62,729 bases of DNA from Butyrivibrio sp. INlla18 (GCF_900103635.1 NZ_FMXK01000020.1:1-62729); one strand, 5' to 3'. Positions 9,209 to 18,393 are shown, counted from the first letter of the stretch. The notes: generated by a model from the letters alone, not told the origin. Made by a program: numbers and translations.

Positions 9209-9793
9209 TTATCCAGGAATGCCTGAGCACACAGACTCAACAAGGTATACAAAAGCAAGAATAGCTACCACTACCAAAAGAACTCTCAAAACAAGGTCAA
9301 TTATGTATACCCACATAAGTCCCTTACCAAATCTGTTCTTTGGATATTTGATCCTGACATAGATCATAAGTATGTAGCTTGCAAGTCCAGCAAGTCCGAT
9401 AAGTGCCCCTGGAGCAAGTCTGATATAATCTTCGCCATCAAGCGATGAAAAAACATAGCCAAGGCTCCATCCACCAATCCTGCTGATGATCCAACAGATA
9501 AGAGATGACCAGCAAAGCTTCTTGGCAGTAGGATCTAAATTATCAGGATGCTCTGCAGTATTCATACCCTGCTGAGGATACTGCTGGTACTGCTGTTGTT
9601 GAAATTGCTGCTGTTGCTGATACTGTTGCTGCTGATTCATGTATTCCATCTGCTCTGGAGTATACTGCTGTGGCTGAACCTGAGGTTCGATCACTGGTAC
9701 CTCTACTGGTTCTGGCATAATAGGCTGTCCTGTCTGAGGATCATGTCCAATTCCGCTAAATACTCCGTTTTCATTGTTTGGCTGATTATCCAT
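9209..9793 (-). CDS. Gln-rich N-terminus, three-helix membrane protein of unknown function
   Basis: Family not recognised. Residues 1-80 are hydrophilic, Pro/Gln-rich and low in complexity (VQPQQYTPEQM, then a run of Q/Y repeats). Residues 85-190 hold about three hydrophobic helices (LCWSSLICWIISRIGGW, LIGLAGLASYILMIYVRI, VLLVVVAILAFVYL). This layout is common among small Firmicutes membrane proteins with disordered cytoplasmic tails. It overlaps the queH 3' end by 8 bp and has a strong SD (AGAAGGGG), so it is translated within the same operon. The poly-Gln codons (mostly CAG/CAA) form a simple repeat that may vary in length. Confidence 0.6.
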   Translation of the reverse strand: MDNQPNNENGVFSGIGHDPQTGQPIMPEPVEVPVIEPQVQPQQYTPEQMEYMNQQQQYQQQQQFQQQQYQQYPQQGMNTAEHPDNLDPTAKKLCWSSLICWIISRIGGWSLGYVFSSLDGEDYIRLAPGALIGLAGLASYILMIYVRIKYPKNRFGKGLMWVYIIDLVLRVLLVVVAILAFVYLVESVCSGIPG

Positions 9794-10502
9794 TTAATTC
9801 CCCTTCTCTTTCCTTCTTTTCCTTTTCTCTCTGGGCCTTAGAAAAACTGCATCCACAAAAATCCTGTCTGTAAAGCCCAAACTTTTGTGAAAGCTCTATA
9901 GATCGCTTATAGCCGTTCTTTTTCTTAAAATCAGATGGTAAAAAGGTGATCGTCTTGCCTGTCTCCTGCGATATCACCCTTGAAGCCTCTTCTCCAACTT
10001 CATTTAGAACGTCAGCGTTCTTTAAAGGGCTGATAGTAAGCGTAGTTGTAAAAAACTCAAATCCGTTTTCTGCTGCGCTCTTTGCAGTCTCTAAAAGTCT
10101 AAGTTCAAAGCACTTTCTGCATCTGTCTCCGCCCTCTTTGCAGTCTTCATAGCCCTTAACTGCATCGTAGAACACTTTAGGATCATAATCTCCCTCGATA
10201 ATACCGATCTTTCTGGCATTCTCATCAGAATTCATCCCATCAAAGCATCCTTCATCTATCTGCCTGTTATATTCCTCGATAAGTCTCTTTTCTTCTGCGA
10301 CTCTTTTGCTATACTCCCCATCGGATGTGATATTGGGATTATAGAAAAAGACTGTCACATCAAAGTACTCTCTAAGATACTCAAGGCAATAGGATGAGCA
10401 CGGAGCACAGCAAGCATGTAATAAAAGCTTTGGATACTCCTTCTTTTCCTGAAACTTTGATATTTGATTTTCTAATTCCTTTGCATAATTTCTTTTGTTC
10501 AT
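9786..10502 (-). CDS. queH: Epoxyqueuosine reductase QueH
   Basis: Catalyses the last step of queuosine tRNA modification, reduction of epoxyqueuosine, as the non-orthologous replacement of QueG. Motifs: LLLHACCAPCSSYCLEYL near the N-terminus, GDRCRKCFELRL at mid-protein, TTTLTISPLKN, and C-terminal YRQDFCGCSFSK. These supply the paired cysteines that bind the iron-sulphur cluster and metal in this family (formerly DUF208). Length 238 is normal. It overlaps aroEK by 4 bp. Other queuosine biosynthesis genes are not in this window. Confidence 0.9.
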   Translation of the reverse strand: MNKRNYAKELENQISKFQEKKEYPKLLLHACCAPCSSYCLEYLREYFDVTVFFYNPNITSDGEYSKRVAEEKRLIEEYNRQIDEGCFDGMNSDENARKIGIIEGDYDPKVFYDAVKGYEDCKEGGDRCRKCFELRLLETAKSAAENGFEFFTTTLTISPLKNADVLNEVGEEASRVISQETGKTITFLPSDFKKKNGYKRSIELSQKFGLYRQDFCGCSFSKAQREKEKKEREGELNG

Positions 10503-11899
10503 CTAATTCCTAATCTATCGACTATCTCTCCTACTACCTCTTCAATAGTCTTGTTATCTGTATCTACCACAATATCTGCGGCATCTTCATAGGCTTCCAT
10601 TCGGGAGGCCATCAGTTCTTTTATCTTGGAAAGAGGATCCTCGCACCTAAGGAGGGGACGACTGTCATCATCCTTAACTCTCTCATAGATAGTCTCAGGA
10701 CTAGCCTTTAAGAACACTATCTTGCCAGCCTTTCTAAGGAGCCTTCTATTTTCCTCTCTAACAGGCATTCCACCGCCAAGTGATATAACAAATTCTCTCC
10801 AGTGATCACCTGTTATAGCTTCAAGAAGGTCTGTCTCCATATCTCTAAAGGCCTTCTCGCCCTCTTTTTCAAAGATCTCATTTATAGTGCAGCCTTCTGT
10901 CTCCTCAATGATCTCATCTGTATCAACCAGTTCCATGCTAAGCTCATCTGCCAAAAGAGCTGAAACAGCGCTCTTGCCGCTTCCCATAAAGCCTTCAAGT
11001 ATAATATTGCTAGCTCCTACTACGTCCAGCATAAGTGATCTATAGATAACGTCGGCCTGCTCTTTGGTAACCTTGATCTTGTCATCAGCATGCCATAGCT
11101 CATAGGCATCAATTCCCTGATAAAGAAGCATCTTAAGCCCTGAAAAGTTCCTTGCTCCAGCTTCCTTAGCAAGCTTCATGAACTTGGTCTCAAGAGGTCT
11201 ATACACCTCATCAAGAGCACAGCTTACATGCTTGTAGAACTCTTTATCCTCAATAACTGCGCTGTTCACATCTGGGAAAAGACCTACTGATGTGCACTGA
11301 AGAGCAATGAACTTATCATGAGCCATAAGTACTCTCTTGTAGTCTTCAAGCTTCATTGGTGTAACAACATCTGTATTAAGAGCAGTATTTACTTCTTCTG
11401 CTACAGCTTCAGCCTTTTCAAAGGTTCTATTAAGTATATAGACCTTTTTAGCCCCCTTATCTGCGCACAAAAAAGCTGTTGGTCTGGCAACTCCGCCAGC
11501 TCCAAGGATAACTACCACTTCACCAGACAGGTCAATTCCTTCATCCTGCATAGCGTGATAAAGGCCTGTAACGTCAGTGTTGTACCCTTTAAATCCGCCA
11601 TTTGCAGTCCTTACAAGGGTATTAACAGCACCAATACTCTTAGCCAAAGGATCTATATCGTCAAGATAAGGAATTACCTCACTCTTGTAAGGAACTGTCA
11701 CGTTAAGTCCCTTTATATCAAGGGCAAGCGCACCCTTAATTGCCGCCTTAACATCACTTTCCTTAACTTCAAATGGCACATATACCATATTGATGCCAAA
11801 CATATCAGACAATGAATTATGAATAAGTGGAGATAATGTATGTTTAACCGGATTACCTATAAGTCCGCAGATCCTAGTATGTCCATCAGTATAGTTCAT
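10499..11899 (-). CDS. Fused shikimate dehydrogenase (AroE) - shikimate kinase (AroK)
   Basis: Two consecutive aromatic-amino-acid pathway steps in one polypeptide. Residues 1-285 are AroE: GNPVKHTLSPLIHN, LNVTVPYK (catalytic Lys), NADP-binding GAGGVARPTAF, late GLKMLLYQGIDAYELW. Residues 295-466 are AroK: P-loop EGFMGSGKSAVS (about 303), DTDEIIEE, GEKAFRD, SLGGGMP and R in DDSRPLL. The arrangement (3-dehydroshikimate to shikimate to shikimate 3-phosphate) is logical for coupling, but channelling is inference. The ATG at 11899 has AAAGGGGGAAAC upstream. It heads the block that continues with queH. Confidence 0.93.
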   Translation of the reverse strand: MNYTDGHTRICGLIGNPVKHTLSPLIHNSLSDMFGINMVYVPFEVKESDVKAAIKGALALDIKGLNVTVPYKSEVIPYLDDIDPLAKSIGAVNTLVRTANGGFKGYNTDVTGLYHAMQDEGIDLSGEVVVILGAGGVARPTAFLCADKGAKKVYILNRTFEKAEAVAEEVNTALNTDVVTPMKLEDYKRVLMAHDKFIALQCTSVGLFPDVNSAVIEDKEFYKHVSCALDEVYRPLETKFMKLAKEAGARNFSGLKMLLYQGIDAYELWHADDKIKVTKEQADVIYRSLMLDVVGASNIILEGFMGSGKSAVSALLADELSMELVDTDEIIEETEGCTINEIFEKEGEKAFRDMETDLLEAITGDHWREFVISLGGGMPVREENRRLLRKAGKIVFLKASPETIYERVKDDDSRPLLRCEDPLSKIKELMASRMEAYEDAADIVVDTDNKTIEEVVGEIVDRLGIR

Positions 11900-11960
11900 A
11901 GTTTCCCCCTTTAAGGCTCTTTAGTGTAAATTTTACAAGGAAAAACCTTTTAAATCAATA

Positions 11961-12092
11961 AAGAATGTCGCTTGCGACATTCTCGCGCCGAGCGCGGTTG
12001 CATTTATGCAACAAATACCTTTCGCGCGAGTGCGCATCCATAACGGAGTGCTTTATGCAATAGGAATTGCAGAGCAATTATCTATTGCATAA
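11961..12092. repeat. Structured intergenic repeat, copy 1 (of 2)
   Basis: Shares an identical 53-base body with 18394-18446 and a further near-identical 25 bases. It contains GAATGTCGC-TT-GCGACATTC, an outer CTCGCGC...GCGCGAG pairing, GTTGCAT-TT-ATGCAAC, and a terminal helix TTATGCAATAG...CTATTGCATAA. It lies between the aroEK start and the 3' end of the 137-aa gene. Confidence 0.85.
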
Positions 12093-12095
12093 AAA

Positions 12096-12127
12096 AACCT
12101 CGACCAGTATCCGCTTTGGTCAAGGTT
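12096..12127 (-). terminator. Intrinsic terminator of the 137-aa orphan gene
   Basis: Stem AACCTCGACCA / TGGTCAAGGTT (one G-U pair in RNA) is followed on the minus transcript by a U-run from the A7 tract at 12091-12097. It lies 27 bp past the stop codon. Confidence 0.75.
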
Positions 12128-12153
12128 TCTTAATACTTTTTTTCACTTGAATC

Positions 12154-12567
12154 TTAAAGTTTTATAACAACTCCGTCCTCTGTTCCGGCAATCACATTGC
12201 TCTCCTTACCTGTAAGGTCTTTGCTTCCTACAAAGTACTGATACTCATGAAGGATCTGATCCTTCTGCATTCCTGATATCGCACTCTTCATATTGTCAGA
12301 AGCAAGGCCATTTCCACTAAAAAGATCTATCGAAGTATTATCATAAGTTCCAAGAGATATGGCAACATTCTCGATGGAAGCGTTGCTCTCTCTTTTGGGA
12401 ACTTCCACAGTTAAGTCTAACTTATTATCTTGTTTAGGTTGATCATCTTTAAGGTCGCTACTTATCTGCCCCTGAAGATTCTTGGGATCAGAAAGTACTT
12501 TATCGCCGGCGGCAGGTATATTATATGCATCATAGCCTTGCATGAAACCAATTCTATTTAGTGCCAT
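12154..12567 (-). CDS. Conserved-looking hypothetical protein, 137 aa
   Basis: Family not recognised. Begins MALNRIGFMQGYDAYNIP. Residues 35-60 are rich in Asp/Lys/Gln (probably disordered); the second half has a soluble pattern ending KESNVIAGTEDGVVIKL. No signal peptide, membrane helix or cysteine is seen. The ATG at 12567 has an A/G-rich SD (GAAAGGGGGCGG) 8 nt upstream, and a terminator follows the stop, so it is a stand-alone gene. The SD, start and terminator make it a real gene rather than a chance ORF. Confidence 0.6.
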   Translation of the reverse strand: MALNRIGFMQGYDAYNIPAAGDKVLSDPKNLQGQISSDLKDDQPKQDNKLDLTVEVPKRESNASIENVAISLGTYDNTSIDLFSGNGLASDNMKSAISGMQKDQILHEYQYFVGSKDLTGKESNVIAGTEDGVVIKL

Positions 12568-12711
12568 AATATCCGCCCCCTTTCTAAATAATTATATTTC
12601 CACTTGATAATTAAAATATCGGATTTTTACCGAATAACTTAATACCATTATATTAAAAAAAGTCCCAAAACCTCAGTATTTCTGAGAATTTTAAGACTTT
12701 TTAGACTTTTT

Positions 12712-13467
12712 TTATTCTTTGATTCCTGCAGCCTTTAAGAGCTGCTTTGTGTACTCTTCCTTAGGATTTTTATATACCTCTTTGGTATCTCCATACTCCA
12801 CAACTCTGCCATTTTTCATGATCATAACATGGTCGCTTATCTGATAAACAACTCTAAGATCATGAGAGATGAAAATGATAGAGATTCCAAGATTCTTGTG
12901 AATCCTTGATAATAGCTCCATTATCTGGGAAGCAATCGTAACATCCAGGGCTGAAACCGGCTCATCCGCTATCAAGAGCTTAGGATTTCTCATAAGAGCA
13001 ATACCTATGCACACTCTCTGCCTCTGTCCACCTGAAAGCTGTGATGGATACCTGTCTAGCATCTCCATAGGAAGCTCAATCTGAGTCATGATCTCCTCAA
13101 CTCTCTTCTTACGTTCCTCAGGAGTCCATTTTTTCTTTTTATCAACCCTAAGAGGCTCCTCTAATAGCCAGCCAATCTTCTTGGAAGGATTAAGTGAATT
13201 GTAAGGATCCTGGAATACCATCTGTGGACCTTCGTACTTTTGCCACATTGCGCCCTCATAGTCCTTGTTGATGCCTACGATTGCCCTTGCAAGAGTAGAT
13301 TTACCGCATCCTGATTCACCTGCTATTGCCAGCACTTCACCCTCATCCATGTCAAAAGACACATCAAATAAAGCCTGAACCTTCTTTTTTCCGGAAAAGA
13401 GCTTTCTTTTTCTATTCTTATAAAAAACATCTAAATGTGATACCTTAAGTACCTTTGTTTCTTCCAT
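12712..13467 (-). CDS. Peptide/nickel-type ABC importer ATPase (OppF/DppF-like)
   Basis: Cytoplasmic ATPase that energises the adjacent OppBC-type permease together with the 13478 gene. Walker A GESGCGKST (about 58-66), Q-loop MVFQDPYNSLNPS (the double-Pro form typical of the oligopeptide family), signature LSGGQRQRVCIG, Walker B LLIADEPVSALD, H-loop ISHD. At 251 residues it lacks the usual C-terminal OppF extension with the iron-sulphur cysteines. It starts 11 bp after the partner ATPase and is last in the operon. Confidence 0.9.
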   Translation of the reverse strand: MEETKVLKVSHLDVFYKNRKRKLFSGKKKVQALFDVSFDMDEGEVLAIAGESGCGKSTLARAIVGINKDYEGAMWQKYEGPQMVFQDPYNSLNPSKKIGWLLEEPLRVDKKKKWTPEERKKRVEEIMTQIELPMEMLDRYPSQLSGGQRQRVCIGIALMRNPKLLIADEPVSALDVTIASQIMELLSRIHKNLGISIIFISHDLRVVYQISDHVMIMKNGRVVEYGDTKEVYKNPKEEYTKQLLKAAGIKE

Positions 13468-13477
13468 CTAAAATGCC

Positions 13478-14278
13478 TCACTCACCAATATCGATCTTGG
13501 GTATAGCTGCAATCAGTCTCTGAGTATATGGATGCTTTGGAGCCTTGAATATATCTGCAGTCTTACCAGACTCTACAATACTGCCCTTCTGCATAACGAT
13601 TACCCTCTCGCAGAGCTGATTTACAAGGCTAAGGTCATGAGAAATGAATATTATTGATGTTCCCATTTCCCTATTAAGCTTTTTGAGTAGTTCAACGATC
13701 TGAGCCTGAACTGTTACATCAAGAGCTGTTGTAGGCTCATCCGCAATAAGTATCTGTGGACCTCCGATCATAGCAGCTGCGATCATAACTCTCTGCCTCA
13801 TACCACCAGAAAGCTCATGAGGATACATATAATATACTTCCTCAGCATTTGTAAGGCCCACGTCCTTTAGCATGTTGATAGCTTTCTGTTTTCTTGTCTT
13901 TTTATCTATCTCAGGTTGATGGATATAAAGAGATTCCTCAACCTGCCAGCCAATCTTTTTAACCGGATTAAGACTTGTCATAGGCTCCTGGAAAATGATC
14001 GATATCTCATCTCCCTGATAGGTACGAAGCTTACTTCTATCGATTGTCAGAAGGTCATCACCATTAAACATGATCCTTCCTGTCTTTTTCATAGATCCTC
14101 TGTTAAGAAGACCAGCAATAGCAAGGGCGCTCATACTCTTACCAGAGCCAGATTCTCCTACGATACCGACTATCTCACCCTTCCCAAGCATTAGATCAAA
14201 GTCATCTACAGCTATAGTAGGGGTATCGCCATCGTGAAATTCTATATGAAGATCAGTTACATCAAGTATTATTTCCAT
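13478..14278 (-). CDS. Peptide/nickel-type ABC importer ATPase (OppD/DppD-like)
   Basis: First of the two ATPases of the importer. Walker A GESGSGKSM, Q-loop IIFQEPMTSLNPV, signature LSGGMRQRVMIA, Walker B LLIADEPTTALD, and ISHD. The C-terminal APKHPYTQRLIAAIPKID is the OppD/DppD tail, shortened before the iron-sulphur cysteine segment. It overlaps the OppC-like gene by 10 bp, implying translational coupling. Length 266 is short for OppD (about 320-350). Confidence 0.9.
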   Translation of the reverse strand: MEIILDVTDLHIEFHDGDTPTIAVDDFDLMLGKGEIVGIVGESGSGKSMSALAIAGLLNRGSMKKTGRIMFNGDDLLTIDRSKLRTYQGDEISIIFQEPMTSLNPVKKIGWQVEESLYIHQPEIDKKTRKQKAINMLKDVGLTNAEEVYYMYPHELSGGMRQRVMIAAAMIGGPQILIADEPTTALDVTVQAQIVELLKKLNREMGTSIIFISHDLSLVNQLCERVIVMQKGSIVESGKTADIFKAPKHPYTQRLIAAIPKIDIGE

Positions 14279-15081
14279 CTTCTAATTCCTTCACCCAAAA
14301 ATGAAAAACCTAAAACGATAAAAACGATCACAATACCAGGACACAGACAATAGCTTGGTACTGTAAACATGTACTGCTGAGCATCAGAAAGCATCTTACC
14401 AAGGCTGGCATATGGAGGCTGTGAACCAACTCCCAGGTAGCTAAGACCTGCCTCAGCTAGAACCGCGTTATTAAAGCCAATAAGTATTGATGAAGCAAGA
14501 ACTCCCTTGATATTAGGAAGGATATGAACAAAGATCATCCTAAACTGTGATACTCCCTGGAGTCTTGCGCTCTCAACATAGTCCATTCCTTTGCATCTAA
14601 GGACTTCACCTCTTACAATTCTGGCATAACTAGGAATAAACGCTATTCCAAGAGACATCAGAAGCTGAGCCCACCCTGTTCCAAATACACTGACAATAAC
14701 AAGTGCAAGCAAGATACTTGGGAAAGCAAACATAGCATCAATGATCCTCATGACTACTTCATCAAGTATTCCGCCAAAATAGCCTGTAAGAGCACCTATG
14801 ATAGTGCCAAGTACAACACCAATAGTAACTGTTCCAAGAGCTATCAAAAGCGTGATCCTGCTTCCGTACATAACTCTGCTAAACACATCTCTTCCCATAT
14901 TGTCCGTACCCATGATGTGCTTCAAAGATATACCCTGAAGCTTCTCACCGGCGCTCATCTTGGTAGGTTCATAGGGCATCCAAAAGAGGCCTACTATAAC
15001 CATAAGAACTATAAGTCCTGTTATAATAAGTCCCGCTATCATATATGGATTTTTCTTAAGTTTTTTCAAAAAAGCCTTCAT
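14269..15081 (-). CDS. Peptide-type ABC importer permease (OppC/DppC-like)
   Basis: Integral membrane permease. N-terminal helix AGLIITGLIVLMVIVGLFW, then GTDNMGRDVFSRVMYGSR, which is diagnostic for OppC/DppC. The coupling EAA loop reads ESARLQGVSQFRMIFVHILPN, and five further helices follow, ending FLGEGIRRW. It overlaps the OppB-like gene at the stop/start (TAATG). It works as a heterodimer with the 15081-16031 product. Confidence 0.92.
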   Translation of the reverse strand: MKAFLKKLKKNPYMIAGLIITGLIVLMVIVGLFWMPYEPTKMSAGEKLQGISLKHIMGTDNMGRDVFSRVMYGSRITLLIALGTVTIGVVLGTIIGALTGYFGGILDEVVMRIIDAMFAFPSILLALVIVSVFGTGWAQLLMSLGIAFIPSYARIVRGEVLRCKGMDYVESARLQGVSQFRMIFVHILPNIKGVLASSILIGFNNAVLAEAGLSYLGVGSQPPYASLGKMLSDAQQYMFTVPSYCLCPGIVIVFIVLGFSFLGEGIRRWK

Positions 15082-16031
15082 TAGTCTGTTATCTCAATTC
15101 TTGGATCAATGATCCTGTAAATTATATCTACTAAAAGATTTATTATTATTACAATAGCAGCTACGCCCATGATAATGGCCTCTACTACTGGATAATCTCT
15201 ATTGCTGATACTAGAAAGAAGTATTCTGCTGATTCCTGGAATGCTAAATACCTGTTCAATAACGATACTTCCTGCAACCATGTCTGCAAGCAACATTCCA
15301 AGGAATGTGATCACTGGGATCATGGCATTTTTTAGTACATGTCTATATAGAACACCATTGGTGTTGTTTCCTCTGCTAAAGGCAGTCCTTGTGTAATCCT
15401 TGGCTGCTTCATCAATAAGACTTCCCCTGAGCATCTTAACTGTCATTGCGATCTTTGGAAGAGCAATCGCAACAGAAGGGAAAATAAGATATCTTAAAAA
15501 TCCCCCAAAGTCTTCTGAATAGGATACAAATCCTCCTGGGGTAAAGAGCTTAAATATCATTCCAAAAATAAAAGTAATGATGATTCCTGAAAAGAAAGGA
15601 GGAATCGCCATTATTATCTGATTGATCATAGTAATAGCCTTATCTATAAAGCCATTTTCATATTTAGCTGTAAAGATTCCAAGTGGAATAGATACAAGTA
15701 TAGTAAGAACAAATGACATAATAGCCATTGTAAGTGTGATAGGCACTTTGTTAAGAACCATGCCTGCAACAGGGACATTGTAATTGTAGGACATTCCCAT
15801 ATCCCCATGAATAAAAGATGTGAACCAATTAAAATATCTGACAATAAGAGGAGCATCAAGGCCCATCTCATGTCTCACCTGAGCGATAAGCTCTGGAGAA
15901 GCCTCTGTTCCTAGCTTTCTAAGGGCAGGATCACCAGGTATTACGTTAAAAGCGAGGAATACGCAAAATGAAACCACCACCAAAGTAATGATCATAGAAA
16001 AAAACTTTTTGATGATATATTTCATATGCAT
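15081..16031 (-). CDS. Peptide-type ABC importer permease (OppB/DppB-like)
   Basis: Six-helix permease with the OppB features: N-terminal VVVSFCVFLAFNVIPGDPA, the extracytoplasmic domain LRKLGTEASPELIAQVRHEM, the middle DMGMSYNYNVPV, and the EAA loop DYTRTAFSRGNNTNGVLYRHVLKN. It lies 20 bp after the binding-protein gene. Length 316 is normal. Confidence 0.92.
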   Translation of the reverse strand: MHMKYIIKKFFSMIITLVVVSFCVFLAFNVIPGDPALRKLGTEASPELIAQVRHEMGLDAPLIVRYFNWFTSFIHGDMGMSYNYNVPVAGMVLNKVPITLTMAIMSFVLTILVSIPLGIFTAKYENGFIDKAITMINQIIMAIPPFFSGIIITFIFGMIFKLFTPGGFVSYSEDFGGFLRYLIFPSVAIALPKIAMTVKMLRGSLIDEAAKDYTRTAFSRGNNTNGVLYRHVLKNAMIPVITFLGMLLADMVAGSIVIEQVFSIPGISRILLSSISNRDYPVVEAIIMGVAAIVIIINLLVDIIYRIIDPRIEITD

Positions 16032-16051
16032 ATTCCTCGCAAATCTTTAAA

Positions 16052-17659
16052 TTACTGAGCAGGTCTTATCTTTGAAATATCCTGAACATAAAGAGGATAG
16101 AAAACATAACCTGTGAATTTCTTGTTAAGTGCTACAAAAGCTGGAAGATCCTGAATATATACATTAGCAGCATCTTCTGAAAGAATCTTAAGGCACTCTT
16201 TATAATACTTAGTCTTCTCTGCGTCGTCATTTGAAGCTACAGCCTTGGCATAAGCCTCATCATAAGCAGCTGAGCTATAGTTAAATGTGTTCTTACTTGA
16301 TGTTGATACATATCTTGCAAGAAGAGCTGATGCAGAAAGTGTTGAAGCATCAAAACCAACTACTGTCGACTGATATTTCTTTTGCTTATAAACCTCATCA
16401 AGCCATGTGTTCCACTCAATTTCTTGAATGTTAGCTGTTACGCCAATATTCTTGAGTTCTTCAGAGATAACCTGTGCTGTATCAATATGCTGAGCATAGT
16501 TTGATGGAACCGTGATAGTAAACTCAAATCCATCAGGGTAGCCTGCTTCAGCAAGAAGAGCCTTAGCCTTTTCTATATCCTGATTGTAAGTGTCATTAAG
16601 GCTTGAATCATAGTACTTAGTAAATGCTGGGAACATAGCACTACCAATCTCAGTTCCTGCGCCATCAGATACAAAGTCCATGATCTCCTGTGGATCGATA
16701 GCGTAGCAAAGAGCCTGTCTAACTCTTACATCATCAAATGGCTTCTCAGCGTTGTTGAGGTAAAGAGCCTGTACAAGGTTCATTGTTCCCTCGTAGATCT
16801 CAAATTTATCAGAGAGCTGAGCTGCCTGAGTACTTGTAACTCTGGCGATCATATCAATAGAGCCACCCTCAAGGTCCATAACGATCGCATCGCTATTAGC
16901 CTCTACCTTGAACACTACGTCCTTGATATATGCCTTTTCGCCCCAATAATCATCAAATCTTGTTACCACGAAGTTCTCCTGTGGGGAACGTGATACAAAC
17001 TTGTATGGGCCTGTACCGATAGGATTTGTATTCAAATCCTTGTTAGCTTCTGGAACAATCGCAACTGTAAGAAGTGGAAGGAATTCTGAATTAGCTTCCT
17101 TAAGCACTATCTCTACGTGACTGTCATCAACAATATTCACACTGTCAATACTGGAAAATGAAGAAATGAGTGGCTCGCTGCCATCTGCTCCTCTATTACG
17201 ATCTATAGAATATTTGATATCCTCTACCGTAACTAAACTTCCATCGTGAAATTTGATTCCATCACGAAGTGTGAATGTGTATACCTTACTATCATCCGAA
17301 ATCGTGTAATCACTGGCTACAGCAGGGATAAGATTACCGCTCTCATCAGGCTTGACTAAGCCTTCATAAACATTAAACAATACCTCCTGAATGCCTGCCC
17401 CTGTAGATGTGTGTGGGTCAAGCTCGCTGATGTCCTGAGGTACTCCAACGATAAGCTTAGAAAGATCATCTGACGTATTGGTAACATCTGAATCGGCTGT
17501 GCTAGTCACTGTTTCAGTGCTTGCCCCTGTGCCCTGGTCACCTTCCGTAGATTCTCCTGCCTTGTCACTTGAGCATCCGCTCAATGCAACAGTCAGTGTT
17601 GTTAACACGACTAGTAATAGTGAGGATACACTCCTTTTCATAAAACTCCTCTTAATCAT
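16052..17659 (-). CDS. Peptide-type ABC importer substrate-binding lipoprotein (family 5)
   Basis: Extracellular lipid-anchored receptor that delivers ligand to the permease. The signal ends in the lipobox LSGC (Cys at about 29). A Ser/Thr/Asp-rich tether of about 35 residues follows, then the SBP family 5 core: LTVEDIKYSIDR-type segment (SLVTVEDIKYSIDRN), GTGPYKF, DDYWG, NNAEKPFDDVRVRQALCYAI. The ligand (oligopeptide, dipeptide or other) cannot be told from sequence. Two ATGs fit: 17659 (AGGAGG 11 nt upstream) and 17641 (GAGGAG 4 nt upstream); the lipobox fits either. First gene of the five-gene operon. Confidence 0.92.
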   Translation of the reverse strand: MIKRSFMKRSVSSLLLVVLTTLTVALSGCSSDKAGESTEGDQGTGASTETVTSTADSDVTNTSDDLSKLIVGVPQDISELDPHTSTGAGIQEVLFNVYEGLVKPDESGNLIPAVASDYTISDDSKVYTFTLRDGIKFHDGSLVTVEDIKYSIDRNRGADGSEPLISSFSSIDSVNIVDDSHVEIVLKEANSEFLPLLTVAIVPEANKDLNTNPIGTGPYKFVSRSPQENFVVTRFDDYWGEKAYIKDVVFKVEANSDAIVMDLEGGSIDMIARVTSTQAAQLSDKFEIYEGTMNLVQALYLNNAEKPFDDVRVRQALCYAIDPQEIMDFVSDGAGTEIGSAMFPAFTKYYDSSLNDTYNQDIEKAKALLAEAGYPDGFEFTITVPSNYAQHIDTAQVISEELKNIGVTANIQEIEWNTWLDEVYKQKKYQSTVVGFDASTLSASALLARYVSTSSKNTFNYSSAAYDEAYAKAVASNDDAEKTKYYKECLKILSEDAANVYIQDLPAFVALNKKFTGYVFYPLYVQDISKIRPAQ

Positions 17660-17718
17660 GTTAAAATCTTCCTCCTATATTAAATTGTATAGCTCATTCC
17701 GAGCTCAAGGAAATATTA

Positions 17719-17746
17719 TAGCCTTGACAAGTTTCTGTCAAGGCTA
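17719..17746 (-). terminator. Hairpin terminator between nrdR and the peptide ABC operon
   Basis: Perfect 11-bp stem TAGCCTTGACA / TGTCAAGGCTA 6 bp beyond the nrdR stop. The downstream U-tract on the minus transcript is weak (TATAATATT), so termination may be partial. Confidence 0.65.
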
Positions 17747-17751
17747 TTAGC

Positions 17752-18264
17752 TTACTCTTTTTTTAGAAGTGGAACATTATTATCCGATGTATTAGCTATT
17801 GTTCCATCAGCCTCTTTTTTGAGAACTGACTTAAGCTCATCCATAAATGTATTCACATCCTTAAACTCTCTATAAACAGATGCAAATCTTACATATGCTA
17901 CTGGATCAAGGTCTTGCATCTTGTCCATTACTATCTCACCGATAGCTCTGCTTGGAATCTCTTTCTGTTCCAGGTTGAATACTTCTGTTTCAACCGCATC
18001 CACCATCTTGGTGATCTGTTCTGCACTTACCGGTCTCTTGTGACAAGCTCTAAATACGCCTGCCTCTATCTTAGCCCTGTCATATGGCTCTCTGATATCA
18101 CCCTTTTTAATAACAATAAGAGGAATAGTCTCTACCTTTTCATATGTGGTAAATCTTTTTCCACAGGAATCACAAACTCTTCTTCTCCTGATAGACGTAT
18201 TTTCGTCAGCAGGTCTTGAATCAATTACTCTTGTATCATCCTTACCGCAGAATGGGCATTTCAT
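17752..18264 (-). CDS. nrdR: Ribonucleotide reductase transcriptional repressor NrdR
   Basis: Zinc-finger/ATP-cone repressor that senses dATP/ATP and shuts down ribonucleotide reductase genes. The N-terminal zinc ribbon has CPFCGKDD and CDSCGKRF (four Cys) with the basic RRRR stretch between; the ATP-cone starts at VIKKGDIREPYDRAKIEAG. The C-terminal extension of about 20 residues beyond the usual 150 is Lys/Asn-rich. It follows ftsZ after a terminator and a structured repeat, an arrangement seen in other Firmicutes where nrdR neighbours division genes. Confidence 0.95.
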   Translation of the reverse strand: MKCPFCGKDDTRVIDSRPADENTSIRRRRVCDSCGKRFTTYEKVETIPLIVIKKGDIREPYDRAKIEAGVFRACHKRPVSAEQITKMVDAVETEVFNLEQKEIPSRAIGEIVMDKMQDLDPVAYVRFASVYREFKDVNTFMDELKSVLKKEADGTIANTSDNNVPLLKKE

Positions 18265-18393
18265 AGCATTCCCTCCATTTTTATCAAAGTGATATCTCCA
18301 CTATATCTTGGCTGCCATATAAGGCATCACACAATTTATTGTAGCATTATTTTTGCAATAATTCCACACTAAATAACGTTTTGCGCAGTAAGA

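Noticed and set aside
9548..9841. Plus-strand Leu-rich ORF
   Set aside because: It is the reverse complement of the Gln-rich codon run of the real minus-strand gene; no SD.
11318..11815. 165-codon plus-strand ORF inside aroEK
   Set aside because: Antisense shadow of well-conserved AroE codons; no start signals and atypical composition.
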